A stretch of 64,000 nucleotides of DNA from Cryptomeria japonica (GCF_030272615.1 NC_081414.1:233790733-233854732), one strand, 5' to 3'; positions 33,411 to 46,489 are shown, counted from the stretch's first letter. Notes: generated by a model not told the origin, from the sequence alone. Numbers and translations are program-made.

Positions 33411-35432
33411 TATGATTGACATGATCGATTTGTTTGACTGCAGGAGTATTTGCCGATGCTGGAGTCACAGGAGAGATTCCTATCGACTCAGAGATTGCGA
33501 CCTGAGCTGATAGCCGAGGAGCGAGCTACTATCAAGGCTATGGGATTGAGACATGTTCTATATGTGCCTGAGTTTCAGGTGAACATGGGACTGTTGACTG
33601 CGCTGGCGGAGAGATGGCACTTCAAGACATGTACTTTTCATTTGTCGATGGGGGAGATGACAGTCACCCTTGAGGATGTATACAGGATCCTGCGGATACC
33701 GATCGATGGGGAGCTAATCCCATACGATTGAGATGGAGATAGGGAGGCCCTGAGATGAGTGTTCTAGGACCCAGGACTAGAGATGAGGGTTGGACATGTG
33801 GCGTGGGATGCGATGACAGCTACAGGGCTAGCGCTGCCAGTAGTGGTAGAGGGAGCGATCAGTGGGTTCCTGTGTCTGGATAGGGCGATATGCGGGTTGG
33901 CTGTGTGCTGGGGAGGAGCATTGGAGACACTGGTCAAACAACACACCAGATATGCTTGGGGACCGTGTGTGCTGGCACACCTCTACTATGAGCTGCATCA
34001 GTTTGTATACCACAGATCAGTGGGATTGGGCTATGAGGTGACATTGTTGCAGGTGTGGGCTTATGAGCATCTGCCAGTGACGAGGCTGATACACTTCAGG
34101 GGTAGAGGTCATGGATGCAGTTTTGTGCACTTATATGACATGATTACGTCATAGCCACGGATTGGCAAGTTAGAGCATTGGCAGCGGGTGATAGATGGCA
34201 TTGACATGGTCATATGGAGACCATACCTGGGATGCGAGTAGTGGGAGGATGATGCGATTGAGCTTCCCTACACCTTCCGGAATAGGTACCTGATTGGGTG
34301 GATGCCCTATGTGCTAGAGAGGCAGCTAGTGGACAGGGTTGGCAGATAGTTTGGCAGGATCCAAAGGATGCCACGAGGCTCAGGCATGTATGCACGGACT
34401 GTGAGAGATCAGGCGCAGTTTGGGCCCCTATTATCATATGATCAAGTGGTTACGCAACTGGTAGAGATGATGCCCCTACCCTGGGACATGTGGCCAGAGA
34501 TTGAGGATGCCGACATGGATGCCGAGTACACAGCATACTGGGCGGAGCATCCATTCCCATGCCTGACGGATCCGGGAGAGCCCTTAGATGGAGATGGTGG
34601 TGGAGATGATGATGATGGTGGAGGTGATGGGGGCAGAGGCCGATGGAGGAGGAGGGGAGTAGTTGGAGAGAGGAGGGTTGCACCACGGAGGGAGGGTGGA
34701 GAGGAGAGGCACGCTCAGGTAGTGAGGGGTCACGGTGGATTGCTGCTACAGGTGCCAGTAGCACAAGGTCCCAGAAAGGTGTAGGTATAGGGACAGGGAT
34801 AGAGACAGGTACCAGTACAGGCACAAGTACAAGTACAGGCACAGGCATAGGGGCAGGCACCCGTATAGGGGGAGCCATAAGCAGAGCCAAAGGGGGCTGA
34901 TGTAGAGGAGGATGAGTTGATAGAGCTGAGGGAGATCTGCCAGGGATAGGCAGATGAGATCCAAAAGTTGGAGAGGGAGAGGGATAGGCTCAGGAGGCAG
35001 CTCAGAGATACTGAGCGAGAGCGGGATCAGGCTATTCAGCATTATATAGAGGTTGAGACAGCACTGAGGGCTAGGAGACAGGCAGCGGAGGACACAGGGG
35101 CCGAATATGCCTATGTCCTGTGAGCAGGGGAGGAGATTGCCTACTGGCAGGATCTCTATTATGGTGCAGTGCTAGCGGATCAGCGGGTGAGGAGCTTCCA
35201 TAGACCGTCGCGTACAGCGATAACTATGGGAGGGAGCCGGAGGAGACAGGCATCAAGTGGTGGGGTTATGGGTCCTCCACCACCACCAGATAGAGGGGAC
35301 AGGAGGGATGATCCTGGAGCGGGTCCTTCAGGGGCTCAGATTCCATCGAGGCCAGTGGCTCCGAGGGAGGGAGTTCATCATAACCGTAGAGGGCTCCCTA
35401 TGTATCAGTATTGTACCATTTTTTTACGATGA

Positions 35433-37091
35433 TGTAGATACCTGTGGGTGCTTTGTAGCCATATGATTTTGACATCACTGTATCATGACACTTATGATAT
35501 ATATATGAGATGATTCATCTTTGTGGTAGCTATATGCATGTGTACCTATATGATAAGATGTTCTTATGTGATGTTTGTTTTATGTTATGGATGCAAATAT
35601 TTATATGATGTAATGCAGTATTTTTGTTCTTTTATGTTTTTAAAATGTTATGCCAATGCAAATGTGAATGTATGAAGTGCAGATGAATATGATAATGCAA
35701 ATAACTATTTCCATGATGAGAATATAAAATGTTCTAACATATGTTGTGTGCAGGATGTGATGCAGTTTTGATATCTATATGTATGTATGAAATGCTTATA
35801 TGTGGTAATGCAGGTGCAACTAGATGAAATGCATATGTTTTTGGTGTGTCATTATACTCAGTCATGTGATAGCAGGCTACACGGACTCAAGAAGGACGAT
35901 GGAAGTCAATCAAGAAAGGGGGATGGAAGATAGGAGATATGAAAGTGAAAGAGATTCTTGTGGTTTATCATCATTGAGCTTTATTATGGCAAGTAGGTTA
36001 TGACAATCGAGGAATATGTTCGACCCAGAAAGTCATTGTACTTGTTTGCATGGAGATAAGACAGTCACAAACAAGGAATGCCCCAGTTCACACTAGACTC
36101 ACAGTGTCCTCATATCCTTGGACAAGTCATAGCATTACTAAGAGACAATCCACAGACAGCAAAGAAAAAATAGGTGACGATACCCCATCCTCGCCTTTCT
36201 AGTCAAAGACATCCTAGAGATAGAATCTCTAGTCAGAGACATCCTGGAAAAGCTAAAAGACATGTTACCAAAAGATAAAATCAAAAGAAAACCAAGACTC
36301 GACACCAACATCCACTATAGTCCTCAAGTTTAGTGTCTCTTGTCACTTGTATAAGTCTTATTTGATTGTGGTCACAATGTTTACTTTCACAGAAAGGATA
36401 GATAGCACTAAACCATATGTTGTCTGAGTCTGTTGAAAGATTTGATTTGTTGAAGCCCATTGTTGTTGTTGTGTGTCATCTGAAACTGACTGAATCCATG
36501 AAATTGATACTTTATTGCGAAGAAGATGGAACCTTATTGCGGATTGGCGATGCAGATGCTACTTTATTGCGGATTGTGCACGAATAGAATGAAGGAAGCT
36601 GGAAGAAACTGTATTCCTTGAAACATGTGATGTTCTCAGTTCCACACCCATCACTAGACGTAGGATTTGCCTTAGCCACAGATAGGAGCTGACTTATTAT
36701 GGATAGAAAGGGATACGAAAAGGGAGTTTTATTATGAATGGCGAACCAATCTTGGGTAGCTCAATAACAAGCCATGATGGGAATGGGTAAGTTTATTATA
36801 GATGAATTGGTCGTGAGTGTGTGCAAAGTGAAAGGATGAAAGTGAATCCTAAAGGAGGGAGGAGCAATGTCTCTACGCATGGCGCTAGTGACCCAGTTTT
36901 CACCATGGTACTTGCCCAAGGTGCCACCAAAGTGGTTTTCACCGTTGGATGAAATTGTTTCTCTTTACTGTTGTGGATTTTTCAATGTTTTTTGTGTCAC
37001 AAGGCGCCTGTTTGCCAGGTTTTCACCAAGTAACGATTTTTTTTTTGTTTTATAATTTTTTTGTATTTTTGAATTAGGATACTCTAAAGAG
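35433..37091. other. Spacer of element B between PMD gene and integrase
   Basis: No ORF of note on either strand. It contains A/T-rich sequence near 35480-35860, a short echo TTTATTGCGGATTG (36530 and 36562) and repeated GTTTTCACC blocks near 36895-37025. Both converging transcripts, integrase from the right and PMD from the left, would end here. Confidence 0.6.
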
Positions 37092-38517
37092 CTATGTGTA
37101 AAACCTGCGAAGGTGCATGTTGTTGATAGGATCCTCCAAAGGTTCACCTTCTATAGTTGAGAGCTGATATGCCCCAGATCCATATGCTGCTGTAATGATG
37201 TAAGGACCAAGCCAATTTGGTTCAAACTTGCCCTTCTTCTCTCTGTCTTGCTGATTTTTGGGATTTTCTCTGAGGACCAAATCACCTACCTCAAATGTGC
37301 GAGGCTTGACCTTGTGATTGTAGCTGCGACTCATTCATTGTTGATAAGCTTTTAGATGATTAAAAGCAGTTTGTCTTCGTTCATCCAATAGTTCCAGTTC
37401 TTGTAAGCGAGAAACCCTATAGTCTTCATCACTAATGATGTTTTGCAAAGAGACCCATAAAGAGGGTAGCTCGACCTCAATAGGAAAGATGGCTTCAGTG
37501 TCGTAGACAAGTGAATAGAGTGTAGCTCCTATAGATGTGTGGACACTTGTGCGATAGGCCCAAAGTGCAGGATTAAGTTGGATATGCCAATTACGACCAG
37601 CATCATCGACTATCTTCTTTAGAATTTTAAGGATTGTTTTATTAGATGCCTCAGCTTGGCCATTACCTTGGGGGTAATATGGTGTGGAGAAATGATGGGA
37701 AATATGGAAGCGGTCACAAAGTTTGCGAACATCCTGATTTTTGAAGGGACGCCCGTTATCAGTGATAATGGAAATAGGAATACCGTATCGACAAATGATA
37801 TAGTTGAGGATGAATGTAGCAATTTGTTTTCCTGTGACTTGTGTGAGAGGCACGGCTTCAATCAATTTTGTAAAATACTTTGTGGCAGTGATAATAAATT
37901 TATGACCATTGGACGAAGGAGGGTGAATCTTGCCTATGAGATCGAGTCCCCACTGACAAAAGGGCCAAGGAGACGCAATTGGTTGAAGTTCTTGTGCTGG
38001 TGCATGTATGAGGTTGCCATGAATTTGGCATTGCTTACATTTCTTGACAAACTAATATGAGTCTTTTTCCATATTGGGCCAGTAATATCCAGTCTTGATG
38101 AGTTTCTTGGCCAAGGTAGGACCACTAGCATGCGGACCACATATCCCTTCATGTACTTCACGTAACGCAATCTGAGCTTCGTCACTTTCTAAACATCTAA
38201 GAAGAGTGCCATCTAGACCTCACCGGTATAGGATGTCAGCTAAAATGACATATCTAGAGGATTGGCAAATAAAAGTGCGACGTTGGTTATTTGATAGATC
38301 AGGAGGTAGGATATTGTCACAAAGGTATGTGAAAATGGAACCATATAACTGGGACTCGGGGACCGACGACACATATCATCTCAGTAGGCATGATCTCATA
38401 TGAAAGAACCAAAAGGTTATCCACCAAGAACTCATAGTGGGTCTCATTTGGAGGTAGATCAATCAGTGAAGCAATTGTAGCCATGGCATCTGTGGCGCGA
38501 TTTTGCTCTCTTGGTAT
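37092..38517 (-). pseudogene. Integrase of element B, broken
   Basis: On the minus strand the frame follows RNase H after a TAG. An HHCC-like zinc domain reads HEGICGPHASG followed by KKCKQCQIHGN near 37990-38150. The catalytic core has GLDLIGKIHPPS (first Asp), SIITDNGRPFKNQD (second Asp) and YPQGNGQAEASNKTIL (Glu), so the DDE triad is present. The C-terminal part PRTFEVGDLVLRENPKNQQ, then FEPNWLGPYIITAAYG, is the usual Gypsy integrase tail; the frame ends HLRRFYT. I see no chromodomain, as expected for Tat. Stops interrupt it at several points. Integrase would insert the cDNA into chromosomes. Directly downstream lies the non-coding spacer. Confidence 0.88.
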
Positions 38518-39342
38518 CTACTCAAAGTCTATCTTTGTGAAGTGTTGTTTCAAGTCATCCACCATTTGTTTATAAGGCATTAATTTTTCATCTTTTGTTT
38601 GGTAATCATCAGTTGCTTGACGGATGACAAGTTGGGAGTCCCCAAAAACATGAAGTTCCTGGATCTTCCATTGAACTGCAATTCGTAATCCTGTTGTTAA
38701 TGCCTCATATTCCGCTATATTGTTAGTGCAAGGAAATGATAAGTGGTATGATTTTGGTATAGAATCCCCTTGAGGAGTTATAAAGAGGATGCCAGCTCCT
38801 GCCCCGTGCTGTGTGTATGAGCCGTCGAAGTACAGTTGCCATGGCTTTGCATGTGACATTGTCAAAATAGATTCATCTGGAAATTCTGAACTTAGAGGAA
38901 CATCATCTATCATGGGAGCATCTGCTAATTGATCTGCGATGGCTTGTCCTTTTATTGCTTTTTTGTCCACATACTCGATGTCGAATTCACTCAGGATCAT
39001 TACCCATTTGGCCAGTCGCCCAGTAAGTGTTGCTTTATTGAGAAGATATTTCAATGGATCGATCCTTGCAACTAACTTAGTCTTATGAGTGAGCATGTAA
39101 TGTCATAGTTTCTGCGAAGCAAAGACCATGACAAGACATGCATGCTCAGTTGGTGTGTAGTTTAGCTCATATCCTACCAATGTGCGACTGATATAGTATA
39201 CTGCTTTTTCTTTGCCCTCAGCAATTTGTTGTGCTAAGAGTGCCCCCAGTGATGTTGAAGTAGCTGAGATGTATAGTAACAGAGGTTGATCTGGAACTAG
39301 TGGCATCAGAACTGGCGGATTTAGAAGATAACCTTTGAGCAT
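38518..39342 (-). pseudogene. Dual RNase H of element B (Ty3-type plus archaeal-type)
   Basis: The first domain (about 39103-39340) reads LLLYISATSTSLGALLAQQ and AVYYISRTLVGYELNYTPTE, a Gypsy RNase H that in Tat elements acts as a connection domain. After one TAG the second domain (about 38570-38850) reads QLYFDGSYTQHGAGAGILF, NNIAEYEALTTGLRIA and LHVFGDSQLVIRQ. It has the Asp, Glu and Asp of an active RNase HI site. Two RNase H domains in tandem define the Tat lineage. A one-base deletion near 39335 separates this frame from RT. RNase H removes the RNA strand after reverse transcription. Confidence 0.88.
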
Positions 39343-40958
39343 TGGAAAGCATGTTGACAGTTATCATCCCATTTGAATTTGATGTTTTTATGTAGCAAGT
39401 GCTGAAAAGGATTACACTTATCTGCAAGTTGTGCTATGAATCTTCGGATGGATTGGAGTCTGCCTTGTAAGGATCGAAGTTGACTGATATTTCTTGGTGG
39501 TTGCATCTCCAAGATGGCCTTAACTTTTGCTGGATCAGCTTTGATTCCTCTTTTGGATACAATGAATCCTAGAAGCTTCCCGGAGGTTACCCCAAAGACA
39601 CATTTCTTGGGATTTAATCTTACTTTGTATTTTTCCAAACGATCAAAGACAACTGAAAGTATGTCCAAATGTGTATTTCTGTCAATTGATTTGCCCAAGA
39701 GGTCATCGACATAATCTTCCATGGTTACGTGCATAAGATCCTGAAAGATAGTAGTCATGGCTCTTTGATATGTAGCACCTGCATTTTTTAGCCCGAAGGG
39801 CATGACATTCCAGCAGAAAGTTCCCCACGGACAAGTGAATGATGTTTTGTGTTGATCCTCGGGCACAATCCTTATTTGATTATAACCGGAGAATCCATCC
39901 ATTAATGATAACATTTCATGACCTGTTATAAGATCAACAATCAAGTCAATATTTGGTAATGGGAAGTCATCCTTTGGACAAGCTTTGTTGATGTCTCTGA
40001 AATCTGTACATATTCTGATGCTGTGATCTGGTTTACTGATAGGCACCAAGTTAGAAATCCATTCGGGATAATCAATTGGGCATATGAATCCAACATACAA
40101 TAATTTCTCAAGTTCCGCTTTGACTAGTAATGCCACTTGTGGATGCATTTTTCTTAATTTCTGTTTCACTGGCTTTGCCCCCGGTTTGACTATCAAATGA
40201 TGCATTACCAAATCTAGATCTAATCCAGGCATATCAGTGTATGACCATGCAAAGTTGATTTGTCATTCTTTGAAGAAACTTATGAATTTTGACCTTTCTG
40301 ACTCTGTCAATGATTGAGCTAGGAATATGTTGTGTGGAACCTCTTCTATACCAATGTTTGTTTTGATGGTCTCCTCTACCAACATGGATGACTTTTCCTC
40401 ATATGATGCTAGGAGAATATCGAGCCTTCCATCTTTGGGTGCCTTAGAGAGGTTTTTGCCCTCAGATACGTCCTTTCTTTTTACTTTTTTGGGGTCAGAC
40501 AGTGCCATAGTGTGGTTTTCGCCATAAGACCCTTGATTTGTTCTTATTTTCACATTTTTGGAACTGGAAGGTCCGACACCCTCACCAAAATATGCCACGT
40601 TGTTGAGTTCTATAGTGTATCCCGCTTTATGGTCCCCATGAGGAAGATCATCTCGTATGCGCAGATAGTCAATAAAAGCTTCATCATTTTGGAATGTGTC
40701 AAACTGTGCAGGTCCTTTATGATCCCAATCAATGAGTTGGTGGTGGACAAGGGGAAGGTTGTTAATGTCTTGGAAGTTAGCGGGGCTAAGAGTGAAGATG
40801 TAGTTATATTCGGGTATGTCAAGGTAATTATTGAGGTCATCAATGGCACTCTCCTCATCAGTATCGATCACGAACGAATCCAAATTATCACCACTAGTAG
40901 TGCATTCTGGGACAGGTGTTCTCATCCTATGTGATTTCAACCTAGAACCTTGAGACAA
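39321..40958 (-). pseudogene. Reverse transcriptase of element B
   Basis: After an acidic linker, the frame has one stop at 40263 and then the RT from about 40230. Motifs are HSIRICTDFRDINKACPKDD (first catalytic Asp region), MDGFSGYNQIRI, VMPFGLKNAGATYQRAM, and the active site EDYVDDLL at 39699-39719 (YVDD intact). The thumb region follows: LNPKKCVFGVTSGKLLGFIV and a connection to RNase H. The frame shifts by one base near 39335. RT copies element RNA into DNA. The conserved YVDD and the single stop inside the domain fit a recent insertion. Confidence 0.9.
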
Positions 40959-42316
40959 GGTCTATGTGCAATCCTCATGGGTTGTTTCTTGACCAACTCT
41001 GAACTTGTTATAAAATTCCTCTTCTTCTATGGGTTCTTCTGACTCTCTGAATATCTCGGTGAGCTCGTAGTCACTGGAAGACTTGTCTGAACCCCATTCC
41101 CATTCGTTGGAATATGTGGAATAGCGATCCTCTTGTTGAATTTTGGCAGCTTTGATTTGTAAGGCTTCTTCTATCCTTTGGGTGTGGACCTTGGAAGTTA
41201 AGAAACCAAGTCCTTTCGAGCGTTCCTTTTTGAAAGTCAATTCAGGTTGTAAAGGTTCAATGATGCCTTCCTTTCATAACCCAAGAGGGTTTTTCCATCA
41301 TACCCAAATTTTTGTAGAATTTTGAAGCCTTTGCCATATTTCTCACATGGTAGACTGATGTGATCTTGTGTGTTATCTTCATTGTCTTTGTAAAGCATTT
41401 TGTATAAATCTTCCTCTTCCAGTTCACCCCATCTCTGAAAGGTAGTAGGGTCCCATTTTAGTATCATGATGGATACTTGCTTGTTAGGATGTGGCCTTCC
41501 ATATTCTTTTGGGGAACTCATGACTTGTCGTAAGTACATGGTCTGATTTAAAGTGTATTCCCCCATGCCCTTGTCTTGAAACTTGCCTTTAAGCTCACCT
41601 TGTTTTGATGTCGAGGGTTTTAATGACTCAGGATCAATGTATGCCGAGGAAGGAACCGCTTCACGATTACTGGGAATGATGGTCTCAGTCTTTGATCTCA
41701 GGTTATTGCAGTATATGAACGGATTAGGATCGTCATTAACTGTTACTTTCACTCCATTATGAGGAAACTTAATGCATTGGTGATATGTGGATGGGACAGC
41801 CCTCATTTCATGAATCCAAGGACGTCCTAGTAATATGTTATAAGTGAGATCTAGATCCAGGACTTGTCAAACCACATCCTTTGTAACTGGCCCAACTCTA
41901 AGAGGTAAGGTGACTGTGCCCTTGGATGAATGCTCTTCATCATCATATGCCTTAATGGTGATTTGATTTGTAGAATTCACAGCTTTATCAGAATATCGCA
42001 ATTGTTTAATAGTGCTCAATGTGCAAATGTTTAGACCCGCTCCTCCATCTATCAGGACTCTTTTTATTCGATGTTTGCGTATGAAGGCTTCAACGTGTAA
42101 CGGTGCATTATGTGCTTGACTTACAGAGGCGTCATCGGCTTCTATGAATGTAAGGGAATGTGGAATGGAAAGGTATCCCACCATGGCTTGAAACTGGTCC
42201 ATGTTCAGATCAGTAGGAACGGTAGTTTCTCTCAAGATTTTGTCAAGAATGGCTTTATGAGTGGGGGATATGTGTAATAGCTCAAGGATGGAGATGAGCG
42301 CGGGTGTCTTCCCTAA
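40959..42316 (-). pseudogene. Protease and G-patch region of element B
   Basis: The frame continues gag after a TAG. The retropepsin site reads RVLIDGGAGLNICTLSTI near 42050 (DGG in place of DTG, as in other Tat elements), followed by [17 protein letters not shown] near 41800. About 150 residues later a G-patch reads [20 protein letters not shown] and GYERK (41270-41350). A one-base deletion near 41265 then moves the frame, which resumes TFKKERSKGLGFLTSK and reaches an acidic linker (ESEEPIEEEEFYNKF) at 40962. G-patches bind nucleic acid and are known beside retroviral proteases; here it probably serves the polyprotein. Position and order fit a Tat pol N-terminus. Confidence 0.8.
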
Positions 42317-44617
42317 CTATTCTACAAGGTCATACTCAGGTTTGGTTGATGAGGAAGTAGTGTTTTTAGTTGGAGCACCTTGCAAAGTGATTTTACCTCG
42401 GTGGGTTCTAACATGACATTCAGAGGTAGGTTCGGAAGAAGATCCAACACCTTTTAGGACAATCCTGGGTCTCTGGGTAGAATTCTTAGACGTTTTGTCC
42501 TTGATGATAATGGTAGAGACATAATTGTCCATCGAGATGTGATTGATGGTTGAATCATAGTTGTAGGATGTTCTAGTATAGTTGGTTTGGTCATCTATGG
42601 CTTTAGCTTTTCCTTTGTCATGTTTTGGGAATGGTTCCTTAAACATCTCATGTTCTTGATTAGATGAGTGTCCTTCAATTTCAATATCACATCTATCAAT
42701 GAGATCTTGTATGATGTTCTTCAGTCGATGACAATTTCCTATCTTATGACCCTTGCTCTTATGAAATTCACAATACTCATCATCATTCCACCAATTTGGT
42801 TTAACCTTTGGTTCATATGGAGGAAAATCTTGAACTGTGATTACTTTGTTTGCCACTAGCTTTTTGAAAACTGACTCAAGTGGTTCTCCCAATCGAGTGT
42901 ACTTCCTTCGTGATCTAGAAGTTGTTTGAGTATTCACTTGACTGTTTGTAGAACTTGATCCCGAAAAGATGAATTTGGGTTGCACTATGTTGGTGTCAAC
43001 AACACCATCATTGATTGTGTTCTTGTTTTTATTCCAAAATCTTGGCTTGTCTTTTCCTTTAAAGTCATCTTTGTTTTCTTTGAATATCTTAATGACTCCT
43101 TGTTCAATTAGGACCTTTTCTGTTGCTAAACCTTTTTCAATGACGTCCTTGAAGGTGGACAAACAAGCTTTTCTTAAGTCATAACCAATGTCTTTGTTAA
43201 CATTCTGGGTGAACATCTCTACCATTTGTTTTTGTGGGATTTCATAAGAGCATCTGCTGGCTAGATTCCTCCATCTTTGTAAAAATGATGCAAAAGACTC
43301 TCCCTCTTTTTGCTTGGTGTTGCACAAAGTAGTGACTGATACGTCTATCTCTATGTTGTAGGAGAAATGTTGGCTAAATGCCTCTGCTAGATCACCCCAT
43401 GACTTAATACCAGGTGGGAGTTGGGAGAACCATTCCATAGCTTGATCACCTAGGCTTTGTGGGAATAATCTCATCAAATATGTCTCTTCTGCTGCTATCT
43501 CAATGTAAGCTGTAAAAAACTGTCTTATGTGTGCCTTAGGATCCCCTTTTCCTCTATACTTATCAAATTTAGGCATCACAAAGTGTGTAGGAAAAGGAGG
43601 CATTGGAATGCTTTTGTCAAATGGATAAGGACATATGTCTCTCATTGTGTATGTTGGCTTCGGTGTATTTATGTCCTCCATTTTCTTTTGTAAGTCCCTG
43701 ATTTGTTGCTCCAAATTGCTCTTAGGTGGAGATCGACTTCTTGGACCATACCCCATGCTTGAGGCACCAATTGGAGGAGAAGCATGTTGCATATATGGAT
43801 GATATTGATCATACACATGTTCATATGGAGGAGGTCTATAGTGATGTTGCATATATGAACCACTTGGTATAGATTCATGTTGAGGAACACCATATCTATT
43901 TTGTGCATGTATACCATACTCTACAGGCATGTCATGTTGTAATGTGTTGTCCCCAAATTTGACATGGGGTTTCCTTGTGTCCAAATTTTGAGCATGCCTT
44001 TGAATATCCAATTGCTTTGGTGGTTGATCCTTAGCATTGGTATGTGATTGAGCATATCTGTCTGCATAAGACTTCCATAATGGTCTGCGAAGGTGAGTAT
44101 CATATGCTTGACCATGTGTGTATGAAACCTCTGGTTTTTGAAATAAAGATGATGGTGATTCAGGTACCATATGTGGTCCTCTATTGTCTCCACTATTAGG
44201 CCTTCTTTGATCCATGTTGGAGTGAGTTTGTTGCAGAGGTCGATTTTCCATTATTTGAGACATGTCAAAATCATGAGGTATCTTGGCTCCAATTTGTGCC
44301 ATCATGTGTAAGAAGTATTATCTATCCCTTCTCTTTATTTCCTCAACCAATCGATTGAAATGGGGATTCATAATGGATTCTTCCACATCTACTGAATGTA
44401 CGGAAAAGTTGTCCATATTGTCATTGTGTGTAGCATTGTTGTTTGTAGTGTCCATGTTCTCAACATTTGGAATGTTTCTATAGGCATCCATGTCAGGTAA
44501 TGTAGTATGATCAGAATTGAAAAAGATATCATTCTCATACTCATAAGAAATCATGTTTGCGGACTCTTGAGCCTCTTTAGTTTCTCTCCTAGATTTTTGA
44601 AGACGGGTTTCAACCAT
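42317..44617 (-). pseudogene. gag: Gag of element B
   Basis: Starts at ATG 44615-44617 (MVETRLQKSRRETKEAQES). One TAA near 44318 splits it; the second piece (44305-42317) is 662 codons open. Order of parts: an Asn/His/Pro-rich N-terminus, a short coiled coil (LEQQIRDLQKKMEDINTP), and the gag core near residues 350-480 of the full frame (FDKYRGKGDPKAHIRQFFTA, then LFPQSLGDQAMEWFSQLPPG). The nucleocapsid-like motif is CEFHKSKGHKIGNC near 42735-42775 (CX2HX4HX4C). That motif matches the Tat-like gag of element A. Gag forms the particle and packages the RNA. Except for the stop it looks recently functional. Confidence 0.9.
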
Positions 44618-45124
44618 GAACTAGGTATTGACCGAGATGTGTGAGACTAGATGAAAAATGGAAAAAGTATGGAAGACCAAGAGTTGGATGGAATGTAAAT
44701 GAATCTGAGGTGTACTTGCAATGTCCAAAGTGTAAGACCAAGTATGTATGTAGTAGAGTAGGTGTGACTTCCAAAGAGAGGATAGTTTCTCTTGATGAGG
44801 TAAGTTGACCTTGACTCTAAGTAAGACCAAATGAGACCCAAAGGTAAGAAACCTTGATGAGGGACCACTTAGCAAAGTGTTGTTGTATGTAGTGTGTTGA
44901 CAAAGTATAGTGAGGACAAGCAAGTGACCTTTTGACTCAAGTTTAGACAATTGTGAATGTAAAGTGAGATGTGAAGAAATGATGGACTTTGTGAGACCCA
45001 AGGACAGGTTGACTGCTAAATGGAACCCTCGAGAAATGACCTAGGAAGCTCAAGAATTCTGAAACTGACTGTGGTTGTTTGCTAGACTGTAAAAGTTCTT
45101 TCAATTCTAAACACAAACATGCCT

Positions 45125-45310
45125 GTATACTTCACAGACACGGTTTCCTGACATAGACGTGGCTCTGTTCGACATAGACACGCTTCTGAGAATTTTTGCA
45201 AAGTGTAATGTTGATTCTGGGAACACAGACACGTTTCTGCCCTTCACAGACGCGATTATATAACACAAACACTACTATGTCAGACACAGACGTGTTTCTG
45301 CAAAATTTGT
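45125..45310 (-). repeat. CGCGTCTGTG minisatellite, leader cluster 2
   Basis: Plus strand shows ACACAGACACG, TCACAGACGCG, ACACAGACGTG and similar, about seven copies. Same core as 32790-33045 in opposite orientation. Confidence 0.8.
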
Positions 45311-46489
45311 GCAATTTTTTCCAATCTGTGAAGTCGTTTTGTTGTGACCAAAATCTAACTGTTTGACTATTTTTTGTGACAAGAGGACACAATGTTGATG
45401 AGGACTCAATGTTTGCAAGTGTTTAGACTCAAAATGACTTCAAGAAAAGTGTGTTGTTTGATGTAAAAATGTTTTGCATACACTTGAAGACACAAAAGAC
45501 ACAATGTTTTGTTGTTTTGTCTTGAATGTTTAAAATAAGTCAAGCACAATTCTTATGGCTGGCCAAGACAATAGTTGTTGATCCCACATGGGGTTTTACC
45601 CCCGAGGCTACGCTATTCAGAGTGGATACTTAGATGCTTGACCTCACTGGCTCCACCCTCAGCACTCACTTCTCGGGTCAGCCAAGTATCAGTCCCCATG
45701 GCGAACTTTGTATCTCTACTAAGAACCGTATGTGTGTGGGCCGCTACCAGAGGTCCGACCTCCTGCCCCAACAACTAGAAGGATTTGGGCTTCTAAAACA
45801 AAAAGGTGCTAGTAAGGGCATCCGCTCATGTGGCCATACATGTGGCACTTTCAGCTCTGTAAATACAGAAGGCTCCCAGCCGGTAGGGGTTACACCCTAC
45901 AACTGATCAAATAAATTTGATCAAATGGGTTTATGGGGAGACATAGTGTCGGTATGAACTAATCAGCACACGTTATTCATAGTTTTCACCATGAATACAA
46001 TTGTTTATAGTGGTTCGGAAGAGGTAGGTTTTCCTCGCTACCACTTGGGTCATTCTCTTCTCACTAGTAGTCCTAATGACCACATGGGAAGACAGGCCCT
46101 CTAAAGATTAAACAAAAAAAGCCTATTGCTCAAGACACAAAAGACAATGATTTAATTTTAGTGCACCAATTGAAGTGTTTGCTAGTCTATGAAAACAAGG
46201 CACACAATAAAAATCCAAAAACCCTTGCCAAGGACCTGCAACAAAGATTTGTTAGTAGTTTGGATTGTTTCAAATGATCACCCCTTCCTGCAAGCACACA
46301 AGTTAGGTAGATTTTAAACCTAAAAGACTTTGTGAAAATAGAGGCTTTCAACTAAACAATTTTGCTTTCAAGACAAGCTGCACCAATTTTGTTAGCTAGA
46401 TCTGAAAATGTTAGCTCAAAATAAACCAGATCTGAAACCCTAAATGCAAAATCTAAAACTGAATCAATAAACCCAAAATTTGAAACTGG

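Larger units (their letters stand above)
32607..35432 (+). pseudogene. Antisense plant mobile domain (PMD) gene inside element B, two exons
   Basis: Exon 1 (32607-32672) starts in a good context (GCGATGG) and encodes 22 residues beginning MALVHRLNRV. A canonical donor GTAAGT follows at 32673. The acceptor TTGACTGCAG ends at 33443, and exon 2 continues in phase (EYLPMLESQERFL). Exon 2 keeps one frame to 35432 but has about ten stops, mostly TAG or TGA. The PMD signature is TFHLSMGEMTVTLEDVYRIL followed by RIPIDGELI, and later LLQVWAYEHLPVTRL and YLIGWMPYVL. An Asp/Gly/Arg-rich low-complexity linker follows, then a coiled coil (ERERDRLRRQLRDTERERDQ) and a basic tail. PMD proteins of the MAIN/MAIL type act in plant nuclei in silencing and development. 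PMD copies in transposons are known; the role in the element is unclear. No obvious poly-A signal was found. Confidence 0.85.

Noticed and set aside
34450-34890. Minus-strand open frame rich in Pro and Val repeats
   Set aside because: Antisense reading of the low-complexity linker of the PMD gene.
45560-45905. GC-richer block in the leader of B considered as rRNA, tRNA or a captured gene
   Set aside because: No conserved RNA signature or convincing frame; the short open frames overlap each other.
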